A stretch of DNA of 64,000 bases from Streptomyces sp. SID12488. Its GTDB lineage: Bacteria > Actinomycetota > Actinomycetes > Streptomycetales > Streptomycetaceae. The translations under genes and the position numbers were made by a program. The stretch is taken from NCBI RefSeq assembly GCF_010548275.1, contig NZ_JAAGLT010000018.1, positions 1 through 64,000 of the forward strand. Direction: 5' to 3'. The stretch's first letter is position 1, and each line of letters starts with the position of its first letter. The notes below the pieces were generated by a model. The model searched no databases and was not told the origin of the DNA. It saw only the letters and a list, made by a program, of their open reading frames with translations. Shown here piece after piece: positions 50,091 through 58,290 of this stretch.

Positions 50091-51155
50091 ATGGGCTGGA
50101 CGGTCCTCTACATCGCGTTTGGCATCGTCGCGTTGTGGCTACTCGGAGAGGTTCTGCTGCAGTACAAGGCGCGGCTGCGCTGGCGGCTGCTGGCATTCGT
50201 CGGCTTCCTCGGCGTGGTCCTCGGCGTGCTCATCCCGAATGTGCTGGTCATCGGCCTGGGCGCCGCGGCCTTCGCGGTCGGGCAGACGTACGTCACCCTG
50301 TCGTTCCGCAGCGGCTTCTCGGCCGGTTGGGCCGTCGCGGGCCGTACGGGCTTCCTCGGGCGGTTCGGCAAAGGCCGTGGCGAGGGGGAGCACAAGGACC
50401 CCACGCTGGAGGTCTCCGGCCTGGAGGCGCCCGAGGGCGCGTACGCACCGGGCAACGGCTTCGGAAACGATGCCGCCGACGGAGCCGGGAACGACGCCTA
50501 CGACACCGGTGCCGGAACGTACCAGCAGGGCGACGACTTCGACCGCGACTACGACCGGGACGACGTCTTCACCCCCGCCCGGCCCGCGGCCGTCTACGAA
50601 CCACAGCCCCTCCCCGACGACACCGGCTCGTACGGCGTGTACAGCGATGCCGCGTACGCGGCGGCGACCGGCCAGGACCAGTCGTACGCCGGCGCGGGCC
50701 AGGACCAGTCGTACGCGGCGGCGGCCCAGAGCGGCGACCAGACCTACGGGTACGACGGCTACACCGGCTACGACCAGCAGCAGTACGGCTACGACGACTC
50801 GGGCCAGCAGCAGTACGCCGCCTACTCCGACCCGTACATCGGCCAGGGCTACGGCGGCAACTCGTACGACGCCGGTTACGACCAGCAGCAGTACGGTCAG
50901 CAGGGTTATGCCCAGGACCAGTACGGCACCGGCAACTACAACGAGACCCCGGCGAGCGGTGTCTGGGTGCCGCAGCAGCGCAACACCGAGGACCCGTTCT
51001 TCGGCGGCGAACTCCCGCCGGAGCAGCAGTATCCCTACCAGGACAACGGCAACGGCCAGGGCAACGGTCACAGCCAGGACAACGGGCACAGCAACGGCAA
51101 CGGCAACGGTCAGACGAACGGGCACGGGTACGACGAGCAGCAGTACCGCTTCTAG
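50091..51155 (+). CDS. Membrane protein with Tyr/Gln/Gly-rich low-complexity tail
   Basis: This 354-residue protein has two or three N-terminal membrane helices (residues 3-75), a charged segment, then a tail from about residue 110 to the end rich in Tyr, Gln, Asp, Gly and Asn, with repeats such as YDQQQYG and QDQSYA and an Asn/Gly run at the end. The tail looks intrinsically disordered and prion-like. GGGAGAGGGG precedes the ATG. The open frame upstream is antisense or overlaps metF. Function unknown. Confidence 0.8.
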   Translation: MGWTVLYIAFGIVALWLLGEVLLQYKARLRWRLLAFVGFLGVVLGVLIPNVLVIGLGAAAFAVGQTYVTLSFRSGFSAGWAVAGRTGFLGRFGKGRGEGEHKDPTLEVSGLEAPEGAYAPGNGFGNDAADGAGNDAYDTGAGTYQQGDDFDRDYDRDDVFTPARPAAVYEPQPLPDDTGSYGVYSDAAYAAATGQDQSYAGAGQDQSYAAAAQSGDQTYGYDGYTGYDQQQYGYDDSGQQQYAAYSDPYIGQGYGGNSYDAGYDQQQYGQQGYAQDQYGTGNYNETPASGVWVPQQRNTEDPFFGGELPPEQQYPYQDNGNGQGNGHSQDNGHSNGNGNGQTNGHGYDEQQYRF

Positions 51156-51201
51156 CGGCGCTGTTTCCGAGGACCGCCCCCCGGGCACCCGGGCTCGGGG
51201 T

Positions 51202-52710
51202 TCACTGCGAGCCCCGGAAGTCCGGTCCCTCCACGATCAGCCCCGCCACCAGCGCGCCCGACATCCCCGCGTGCGGAAGCCCGCCCCCGGGGTGCGACCA
51301 GCCGCCCACGCGATACAGCCCCGGCAGGCGGGTGGTGTTGGCGGGATGCAGGAAGTACCCTTCGGCGCCCGCGAGTGAGGGAGCCGACACGCCTCCGCAG
51401 AAGGCACCCGTCTCCTCCTCGCTGTGACTGGGGGTCCGGATCTCCTGCCACAGGACCCGCTCACGCAGCCCGGGGACGGCTGTCTCGGCCGCGCCGACCA
51501 TCAGACTCACGAACGGTTGCACCGAGTTCGTCGCTGCCCAGTTGCCATGGGGCGGTGCCACCGCCGTCAGGACGACGGACTCGTGCTCCTCGTCGGGCCA
51601 CAGCGCGGGGTCGTCGGGCCGCAGCACGGTCACCGTGGGCCGCGCCGGGCCGGGCCCCTCATTGGTCAGCCAGTCCAGCTCGGCCACGCGGTCCGGCGCG
51701 TGCACGACCGTGCGATGCGCGGCGCCCGCCTCCCGGGCCCCGCGCAGGGCCAGCAGCACGGTGAACGGGCCCGGCGACGGCGCCGACGCATCGCCGAACA
51801 CGTCACCGTCCGCGTCGAGAACGTGCCCGGTCAGCTGCTTCAGCCGTTTGGGATCCACGCCCGCGACGACATGGTCGGCCTCCGTGACGGTCCCGTCGGC
51901 CAGCTCGATCCCCGCCGCCCGGCCGTCCTTCTCGACGATCGCCGTGACCTCGGCGCCGAAGACGAACTCGACCCGCCGCTCCAGACACCGCTCGTACACC
52001 GCACGCGCCAACTCCCGGATGCCGCCCCGGACGTACCAGGTGCCGAAGGCGTGCTCCATGTACGGCAGTACGGCCGCGCTCGCCGGAAGTTCCCGTGGGT
52101 CGTGGCCGTACGCCAGGGCGTGGCTGTCCAGGAGGGCGGTCAGGCGCGGGTCGCGCAGCTCCCAGGCGGCGACCTCGGCGAGTGTGCCGGCCCGGCGGGT
52201 GCGCAGCAGCCGCCTGTGGGGGACCGCCGGATAGGGCTCCCGCTCGGCCAGCACCCGCCAGTCGGTCCACAGGGGCTCCTCCAGGAGCGGTCTGCGGGTC
52301 CGGTCCCAGGCCTCCCGAGCCCTGACCAGGAAGTCGCCCCAGCGGTCACCCGCCCCGGCTCCCAGAGCCGCCTCCAGGGCCTGGACGACGCCCGCGCGGG
52401 ACGCGTTCGGCAGGGCGACCTCCGTACCGTCCGGGAAGACGTGCCGTGAGGACGGGTCGACCTGGACCAGCTCGACGCACTCCTCAAGGGGCTGCTTGCC
52501 CGTCTTGACGAACAGGTCGCGGTAGACCGCGGGCAGGGTGAGCAGCCCGGGGCCCGTGTCGAACGAGAAGCCGTCGCGCTCGAAGCGGCGCACCGCTCCG
52601 CCGTACGTCTCCCCACGCTCGTACACCGCCACCCGGTGGCCCGCGACGGCCAGCCGGGCAGCGGCCGCCATCGCGCCCATGCCTGCGCCGATCACCGCAA
52701 TCCGTGCCAT
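51202..52710 (-). CDS. Phytoene desaturase-like FAD oxidoreductase
   Basis: This 502-residue flavoprotein has a dinucleotide-binding N-terminus (RIAVIGAGMGAMAAAARLAVAGHRVAVYERGETYGG) and the FDTGPGLLTLP motif of CrtI-type enzymes. The C-terminus has GLYRVGGWSHPGGGLPHAGMSGALVAGLIVE. No carotenoid genes adjoin, so the substrate is not established. AGGAGA lies 3 bases before the ATG. Confidence 0.88.
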   Translation of the reverse strand: MARIAVIGAGMGAMAAAARLAVAGHRVAVYERGETYGGAVRRFERDGFSFDTGPGLLTLPAVYRDLFVKTGKQPLEECVELVQVDPSSRHVFPDGTEVALPNASRAGVVQALEAALGAGAGDRWGDFLVRAREAWDRTRRPLLEEPLWTDWRVLAEREPYPAVPHRRLLRTRRAGTLAEVAAWELRDPRLTALLDSHALAYGHDPRELPASAAVLPYMEHAFGTWYVRGGIRELARAVYERCLERRVEFVFGAEVTAIVEKDGRAAGIELADGTVTEADHVVAGVDPKRLKQLTGHVLDADGDVFGDASAPSPGPFTVLLALRGAREAGAAHRTVVHAPDRVAELDWLTNEGPGPARPTVTVLRPDDPALWPDEEHESVVLTAVAPPHGNWAATNSVQPFVSLMVGAAETAVPGLRERVLWQEIRTPSHSEEETGAFCGGVSAPSLAGAEGYFLHPANTTRLPGLYRVGGWSHPGGGLPHAGMSGALVAGLIVEGPDFRGSQ

Positions 52711-52779
52711 CAGTCTCCTACGGGATGGTATTTTCGCTGTGTCCCGAAAGGGGCCGGTTCGGGCTGGACCGCAGCCTTC

Positions 52780-52835
52780 GGGCTGGAAGCCCCCCACCTC
52801 AGGTGGGGGAGCGGAGTCACGCGAGGGACTTTATC
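52780..52835. mobile_element. Possible IS200/IS605 (TnpB) right-end relic
   Basis: The stretch ctggaagccccccacctc-aggtgggggagcggagtcac is a 9-bp hairpin with flanks resembling the conserved 3' end of actinomycete tnpB genes, where the guide-RNA scaffold hairpin (cccccNNNtcagNNNggggg then ag.gagtcac) lies. No transposase frame survives. Identification is from pattern memory. Confidence 0.45.
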
Positions 52836-52857
52836 GGTCCCCGGCATCAGCAGGACG

Positions 52858-52880
52858 GTCCCGGCCCTTAGGGCCGGGAC
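52858..52880. terminator. Hairpin terminator after the DUF4126 gene
   Basis: A 10-bp perfect stem (gtcccggccc/gggccgggac) has a TTA loop, just downstream of the gene that ends at 52891 on the minus strand. Confidence 0.75.
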
Positions 52881-52890
52881 AAGCTGGCGG

Positions 52891-53505
52891 TCACCCTGGC
52901 GGCTTACCTGCCCAGGCCACGAGCCGTTTCTCCTCGCGCCGTTGGGCCCGGCGCCGCAGGAACCGTCTGATCCGGGAGACCAGGAAGTACAGCACGACCA
53001 GGCCGGTGAGCAGCAGTGCGCCCGCGATGATCGCCGCTGCCTCGGGGTGGAACATCGCGAACGTCACGATGCCGCCGACCCCGAGATCCTCGGCGAAGCT
53101 CAGGATCACGTTGCTGAACGGCTCCGGCGAGGTGTTGACCGCCATCCGCGTCCCGGCCTTGACCGCATGGCTGGCCAGCGCCGTCGAACCGCCGATCGCG
53201 CCCGCCGCCAGGTCGGGGAGCGAACCGCTCTGACCGGCCAGCAGCGCCCCGACGACGGCCCCGGAGACCGGCCGGATCACGGTGTGCACCGCGTCCCACG
53301 CCGAGTCCACGTACGGGATCTTGTCGGCGACCGCCTCGCACAGGAAGAGCACGCCCGCCACGATGAGCACCTCGGGGCGCTGCAACGACTCGGGCACCTC
53401 GTCGCTCAGTCCGGTCGCGCCGAAGACGCCGAGGAGCAGCACCACCGCGTAGGCGTTGATGCCGCTGGCCCAGCCGCTGGTGAAGACCAAAGGGAGTACC
53501 GACAC
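52891..53505 (-). CDS. DUF4126 membrane protein
   Basis: This 204-residue protein has about five hydrophobic segments, with the family patterns GWASGINAYAVVLLLG, CEAVADKIPYVDSAWDAVHTVIRP and GAIGGSTALASHAVKAGTR, and a basic C-terminal tail. The GTG at 53505 follows a leaderless -10 (TACCAT, 53513-53518 minus). No function is known to me for the family. Confidence 0.82.
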   Translation of the reverse strand: MSVLPLVFTSGWASGINAYAVVLLLGVFGATGLSDEVPESLQRPEVLIVAGVLFLCEAVADKIPYVDSAWDAVHTVIRPVSGAVVGALLAGQSGSLPDLAAGAIGGSTALASHAVKAGTRMAVNTSPEPFSNVILSFAEDLGVGGIVTFAMFHPEAAAIIAGALLLTGLVVLYFLVSRIRRFLRRRAQRREEKRLVAWAGKPPG

Positions 53506-53895
53506 GGACGCGATGGTAACCAGTCGGCAACGGCGCGTCCTGGGGTTGAGTGCGCAGGGCTGAGTACGCGTACCTAGGGCGAGAGATGAGTAGCCGCACG
53601 GATGGGCTGCGACCTGCGGGAACGAGAGAGTGGTGCCACGGAAAGGGGCACGGCTCCGGTACCGCCGACACGGGGCGGCGGAACGGTGCCGGTGCCCTGG
53701 ACCGCTCCTTCCGCCGATCCGTCGGCGGGAGCGAGGCACTGGGGGACCCGGGGGAACGACCGCACGGGGGAAACGGGGGACGGGAAAAACGGGGGAGGGA
53801 ACGGGGGAGCAGGAAGGAAGCGCCGGTTCGAGGTGGCCCGCGGGGGACGCGGCCACATCGAACCGGCGCTTTCCTGTGCGCCCGGCCCCGCCCGC
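53506..53895. other. 390-base intergenic region with G-rich tract and terminator
   Basis: No gene was found. It holds the DUF4126 promoter, a G-run tract (53741-53807) and the terminator of the TetR gene (53818-53871). Confidence 0.7.
53818..53871 (-). terminator. Terminator of the ABC/YhgE/TetR operon
   Basis: A 14-bp perfect stem (aagcgccggttcga with its complement), extended by further pairing around a G-rich loop, starts 25 bases after the TetR stop. Confidence 0.85.
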
Positions 53896-54525
53896 TCAGC
53901 GGTTGCCGCTCACCCGTCCCTGGAGGAGCCGGGACAGCGCCGAGTGGACGTCGTCCAGGGAGCGTTCCGGCTGGAAGGACTGCCAGTCCAGGGCGGCGAC
54001 CAGGACCATGCCGACCAGGGCCGCCGCGGTCAGCGGGATGTCGATCTCGTCGCTGAGCTCGCCGCCCGCCACCGCCTCGCGCAAGACGTCCTCGATGACC
54101 GCGACCGCCTGCTGTCTGACCACCATCAGGGTGGACTGCCAGGTCCGGTTGGTGCGCCACAGTTCGGCCACGTAGAGCTGGGTGAAGGCCGGATAGCGGC
54201 TGATGAAGACGAGCCCGGCCCGGATCATCGCGTCCAGGGCGTCGACCTTGGTGCCGCCGTCCCGGTCGGTCCGCTCGGCCGCCTCCCTGAGGGAGGCGGT
54301 GAGGAGTTCCACGCCGTGTCGCAGCAACTCCTCGAAGAGAACCGACTTGCTCGCGAAGTTGTAGTAGACCGTGCCCTTGGCGACGCCGGCCCGCTCGGCG
54401 ATCTCGTCCACCGTGGTGGCGGAGAATCCCTGTTCGGCGATGAGCGTGACGGCGGCCTCGTAGAGCTTCTGCCGGGTTGCCTCGCGGCGCGGACTGCCGC
54501 CCGGCGGGGTGCTGCTGCGTTCCAT
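53896..54525 (-). CDS. TetR-family transcriptional regulator
   Basis: This 209-residue repressor has the TetR HTH (EQGFSATTVDEIAERAGVAKGTVYYNFASKSVLFEELL). The ligand domain is 130 residues. It is the third gene after an ABC-like ATPase and a YhgE/Pip membrane protein, and a 30-bp palindrome stands at the promoter of that operon, so autoregulation is likely. Confidence 0.92.
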   Translation of the reverse strand: MERSSTPPGGSPRREATRQKLYEAAVTLIAEQGFSATTVDEIAERAGVAKGTVYYNFASKSVLFEELLRHGVELLTASLREAAERTDRDGGTKVDALDAMIRAGLVFISRYPAFTQLYVAELWRTNRTWQSTLMVVRQQAVAVIEDVLREAVAGGELSDEIDIPLTAAALVGMVLVAALDWQSFQPERSLDDVHSALSRLLQGRVSGNR

Positions 54526-54569
54526 GGCCCTGATTCTCACAGGAACACGAGGCCCACGCTGACGGGACG

Positions 54570-56654
54570 TCACAGGCTCAGCTCCGGGTGCAGTCGGTCC
54601 AGGGTCCAGACCTGCCCGCGGCGGGCCGACACGGCGGTCAGCGCCAGGGCGCCGGCTGTGAACGCCGCCAGCACGGCACACGCCTGCCACACCGGGCCGA
54701 GCCCACCGCCCGTGATGAGCCTGCGCAGGGCCTCGACGACGTAACTCATCGGCATGAAGGGGTGGATCGCGTTGAAGAAGCCGGGACTGGTCTGCACGGG
54801 ATAGGTGCCGCCCGCAGACGTCAACTGGAGCATCAGGAAGGCGAGTACGAGAATCCGGCCCGCCGCTCCGAAGCGCGCGTTCAGCCACTGGACGATCGCC
54901 GCGAAGCACGCCGTGACCAGGAAAAGGAAGCTCACCGTTCCGGCCGCCCGTACCATCTCCAGGCCGATCGCCCAGTGCAGTACGGACATCAGGGCCACGG
55001 TCTGCAGCACGCCCAGGGCGGCCACCGGGAGCCAGCCGGCCAGTGCGATGCGCCACGCCGGGGCGCCCGCAGCGAGCGCCCGCCGGTTGAGCGGCGGGAT
55101 CAGCATGTAGGCGACCATCGCGCCCACCCACAGGGACAGCGGGATGAAGTACGGGGCGAATCCGGTGCCGTAGTTGGGTGCCTTGTGCAGGTCCCTGGAG
55201 GCGAGTTGGACCGGGTCGGACATCACCTCGGTACGCGCGTCGCGGTCCTGCCGGTCGTAGTCGGGAATCTGCCCGGCGCCGTCGTGCAGCCCGCCGGCGA
55301 GTTTCCCGGAGCCGTCGGCGAGCTTGAACATGCCTCCGGAGAGGTCGTCCGCGCCCGTCTTGAGGTCGCCCACGCCCGTGTGCAGGGTGGTCGCGCCGGT
55401 CCTGGCGGTGGAGAGCCCGGTGTGCAGCTTCCGCGCTCCCGCGGCGACCTGTGCGGCCCCCGCGTTGAGCTTGTCGACCTTCCGGACGGCGTCGTCGAGG
55501 TCCTCGGAGAGGCGCGGGGCGCGGTCGGCGAGGGCCTGGGCCTGCTTCTGGAGCGTGGCGAGGTGCTGGTCGAGCCGGTCCAGGTCGCCGTTCTGGTCGG
55601 CGATCAGCGTGTTGACGTCGTCGGCGACCGTCGCCACGTCCGCCGCCGCCTTCCTGGCTTTCTTCAGGTCGGCGCACGCGGCGTCCGGCAGTACCGCGGT
55701 CTCGCAGCGCGCCCGGTAGACCCCGTTCAGGGTGTCGGAGGCCGTGTGGGCACCCTTGGCGGCGACCGGGGCGGCCTTCACCAGGGTGCCGAGGTTGCGC
55801 CGGACCGTACCGGCCGAGTCGGCGACGAGCTGGGCGGCGTCCCCGATGGTCTTCTCGTTGTCCTTGAGGAAGGGCCCCAGCCGGTCCGAGACGCCGTTGA
55901 CCCGGTCGGCGAGCGTCTGCGTGCCCGCCGCGACCTGCCGTGAGCCGTCCGCCAGATCGCCCGCGCCCGTGTCGAGCTTCTTCAGCCCCCTGACCAGCTT
56001 GCCGCTGCCCGCCTTGGCGTCCTTCAGCCCGTCGGCGAGGTCCTTGGAGCCCTGCTCGGCCTTCCCGATACCGCCCGTGAGGGTGTCGGCGCCCTTGGCG
56101 GCCTTCACGGTCTGCCCGTGGATGTCGGAGAACGAGACGAAGATCCGGTCCAGGAACGACCGCGACGCCTTGGTGGAGGCGGCCGTACGCACCTCGCCGA
56201 ACACCGTCCGGGAGATCTGCCCGACGATGTAGTTGTTGGCGTCGTTCGTCCGCACCTGGAGCGCGCCCGTCTCCGGGGAGTCGCCCGAGCTGGACGCGAT
56301 CCGCTCACTGAAGTCGGCCGGCATGGTCAGCGACAGGTAGTACGTGCCGTCCTCGACGCCCTCCCGGGCCTCGGCGGTGGTCACCTCGTGCCACTCGAAG
56401 GTGTCGCTGTCGCGCAACCCCTTGACGATGTCGGCACCGGCGGCGAGCTTCTTCCCCGCGACGTTCGCCCCCTTGTCGTCGTTCACCAGCGCCACAGGGA
56501 TGCGGTCGAGCCTGCCGTACGGGTCCCAGAAGGACCACAGGTACAGGGCGCCGTACAGCAGCGGCAGCAGCAGGAGCGAGGCCAGCGCGGCCCGTGGGAG
56601 CCTGCCCCGGCCGAAACGCCTGAGCTCAAGCGCGGCCAGTCTCGGGGAGCGCAT
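54570..56654 (-). CDS. YhgE/Pip-domain membrane protein
   Basis: This 694-residue protein has an N-terminal membrane helix (ALASLLLLPLLYGALYLWSFW), a long extracytoplasmic helical domain with repeated GAxxLxxG motifs and coiled coil (residues 60-440), and a C-terminal block of five or six membrane helices resembling ABC-2 permeases. The YhgE/Pip family is known from phage infection and ESX-like protein export contexts in Gram-positives. Starts with AAGGAGACGG. Overlaps the upstream ATPase gene by 29 bases. Confidence 0.9.
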   Translation of the reverse strand: MRSPRLAALELRRFGRGRLPRAALASLLLLPLLYGALYLWSFWDPYGRLDRIPVALVNDDKGANVAGKKLAAGADIVKGLRDSDTFEWHEVTTAEAREGVEDGTYYLSLTMPADFSERIASSSGDSPETGALQVRTNDANNYIVGQISRTVFGEVRTAASTKASRSFLDRIFVSFSDIHGQTVKAAKGADTLTGGIGKAEQGSKDLADGLKDAKAGSGKLVRGLKKLDTGAGDLADGSRQVAAGTQTLADRVNGVSDRLGPFLKDNEKTIGDAAQLVADSAGTVRRNLGTLVKAAPVAAKGAHTASDTLNGVYRARCETAVLPDAACADLKKARKAAADVATVADDVNTLIADQNGDLDRLDQHLATLQKQAQALADRAPRLSEDLDDAVRKVDKLNAGAAQVAAGARKLHTGLSTARTGATTLHTGVGDLKTGADDLSGGMFKLADGSGKLAGGLHDGAGQIPDYDRQDRDARTEVMSDPVQLASRDLHKAPNYGTGFAPYFIPLSLWVGAMVAYMLIPPLNRRALAAGAPAWRIALAGWLPVAALGVLQTVALMSVLHWAIGLEMVRAAGTVSFLFLVTACFAAIVQWLNARFGAAGRILVLAFLMLQLTSAGGTYPVQTSPGFFNAIHPFMPMSYVVEALRRLITGGGLGPVWQACAVLAAFTAGALALTAVSARRGQVWTLDRLHPELSL

Positions 56655-57444
56655 CCACCGTCTCCTTCTCGTGAGTCTCTTGCTCGTTCGTCACTGCGTT
56701 CGTCACTGCGTTCGTTTTTTCGGCCGTCTTCTCGTCCGTCTCCTCCGTGCGCGGAGACGTCGACACGGTGACGGCTCCTTCCGGAGCCTCGCTGCACACC
56801 GCCACGACGGTCGTCCCGGCCTCGGTGAGGGACCTCAACAGCGCCCAGACCTCGCCCCGTTCGGCGCCGGAAAGCTTCAGGTCGGTGTCGTCCACGCCCA
56901 GCAGTCGCGGCCCGCCGATCAGGGCCAGCGCCACGGACAGCCGCAGCGCCTCCAGCCGCTCCAGATCGCGTACGGCGGTCCGGGAACCCTTGGGCAGCGC
57001 CTCACGGTCGAGACCGGCGGCCGTCAGCGCGGCGTCGACGCGCCGCTCCGTCTCGGCCGCCCGTTCCGCCCGTGGCCGCAGCAGCCCGCGCAGGGAACCG
57101 CCGAACCGGCGCTCCAGCAGCGCCCGTTCCCGCAGGTGCTCCCCGACGGTCAGGGCGGGGTCGAGGTCGGTGACGCCGGGGACGTGCGCGAGCGCGCTCA
57201 CGCGACGGACCGCCGCCGACTGCTTGGGCAGACCCCACTCGCCGACCGCGGCCGACCCCTCGGTTGCCTTCATCCGGCCCGTGAGCGCGAGCAGGAGGCA
57301 GGTGCGTCCGGAACCGGACGGCCCCTCCACCGCGATCAGAGAGCCGGGCTCCGCGTCGAAGGACACCCCACGGAATGCCCAGCCGCGAGGCCCCTTGAGC
57401 CCGAAAGCCCGGGTGGTCACCCCGAGCCCGTGCGGACCGTCCAC
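56626..57444 (-). CDS. ABC-transporter-like ATP-binding protein with degenerate motifs
   Basis: This 272-residue protein has an ABC NBD layout (VTTRAFGLKGPRGWAFRGVSFDAEPGSLIAVEGPSGSGRTCLLLALTGR). The Walker A has Arg in place of Lys (GPSGSGRT), the LSGGQ signature is not recognisable, and Walker B reads LLGVDDTDL without the catalytic Glu. The C-terminal tail is rich in Thr and Glu. GTG at 57444 follows AAGGGAGCGGG. Probably a regulatory or structural partner of the YhgE/Pip protein rather than an active transporter ATPase. Confidence 0.8.
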   Translation of the reverse strand: MDGPHGLGVTTRAFGLKGPRGWAFRGVSFDAEPGSLIAVEGPSGSGRTCLLLALTGRMKATEGSAAVGEWGLPKQSAAVRRVSALAHVPGVTDLDPALTVGEHLRERALLERRFGGSLRGLLRPRAERAAETERRVDAALTAAGLDREALPKGSRTAVRDLERLEALRLSVALALIGGPRLLGVDDTDLKLSGAERGEVWALLRSLTEAGTTVVAVCSEAPEGAVTVSTSPRTEETDEKTAEKTNAVTNAVTNEQETHEKETVDALPETGRA

Positions 57445-57464
57445 AGTTCCCGCTCCCTTGACAC

Positions 57465-57494
57465 TTTTTTGCACTGACTGGTCAGTGCAAAAAA
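57465..57494. promoter_or_regulatory. 30-bp palindrome, putative TetR operator
   Basis: Arms ttttttgcactgac and gtcagtgcaaaaaa flank a TG centre, 20 bases before the ABC-like gene start. Given the size and symmetry, the TetR protein of the same operon is the likely ligand. Confidence 0.85.
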
Positions 57495-57574
57495 TAACCC
57501 GAACCCTCGATCGAAGCAAAAGACCAGGTCAGAACGGATTGTCAGTGCCATACCGCACGATGGGCACATACGGC

Positions 57575-57615
57575 ACCTCCTGTCGGGGCGTGCCGTCACC
57601 CAGACGACAGGAGGT
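57575..57615 (+). promoter_or_regulatory. Hairpin masking the ribosome-binding site of the HEPN gene
   Basis: ACCTCCTGTCG pairs with CGACAGGAGGT, 19 bases apart. The second arm contains the AGGAGG ribosome-binding site of the ATG at 57621, so the folded RNA would keep translation off. Confidence 0.72.
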
Positions 57616-57620
57616 TCGTC

Positions 57621-58157
57621 ATGGCCAACTCGAACGCAGCCGCCGCCCCTCGGCGCCGCGCCCTCGGCCCTGCCCCCTCACTGACCGGTCCGGCGGGAGA
57701 CGTGCACCCGGTGCTCCGCCGGGCCACGGCCCCGCCCGCAGCCCTCGACCTGCTCGCCCAGGCCCGCGCCGGACTCGACGAGTCGGCCGCCCTGGAGACC
57801 GCGAACGAGCGGTACGCCACCGCCCACCTCGCCGCCCTGCGCACCGCCGCCGCGGTGCTCGCCGCCCGGGGCCGCCCCGAACCCACACCCAGGCGCCGGG
57901 CACGCATCCGCAGCGCCTGGGAGGTGCTCCCCGAGATAGCGCCCGAACTCGCCGAGTGGAGCGTGCTGTTCGCCTCCGGCGCCCGCCGCCGGGCCCGCGC
58001 CGAGGCCGGCATCCAGGGCGCGGCCAGCAGCCGCGACGCCGACGACCTGATACGCGACGTGGCGATGTTCCTGCGCCTCGTCGAGCGGATGCTCGTCCTC
58101 CAGCCGGTGCTTCCACAGCCGCGCCAGGACCCGGACATGCCCCCGGACGCGAGCTGA
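57621..58157 (+). CDS. SAV_6107-family HEPN-domain protein
   Basis: This 178-residue soluble helical protein has a HEPN-like pattern with an ANERYATAHLAALRTAAAVLAARG helix and a C-terminal ADDLIRDVAMFLRLVERMLV helix. HEPN proteins are often RNases of toxin-antitoxin systems, but the family's RxxxxH motif is not clearly visible. The gene is widely conserved in streptomycetes. Its ribosome-binding site is masked by a hairpin. Confidence 0.78.
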   Translation: MANSNAAAAPRRRALGPAPSLTGPAGDVHPVLRRATAPPAALDLLAQARAGLDESAALETANERYATAHLAALRTAAAVLAARGRPEPTPRRRARIRSAWEVLPEIAPELAEWSVLFASGARRRARAEAGIQGAASSRDADDLIRDVAMFLRLVERMLVLQPVLPQPRQDPDMPPDAS

Positions 58158-58290
58158 GACGGATGACCGGCCATGTCACGGGAGGCAATAAGGTGGAGAA
58201 GCCGCGTCTTTCCGCAGCCCACCGGGCCGGGAAGGCACCCCGTTCGCTCCGCCGCGCAAGAGGCGGTGCCGCGCCGAGGAGTCACCAGCC

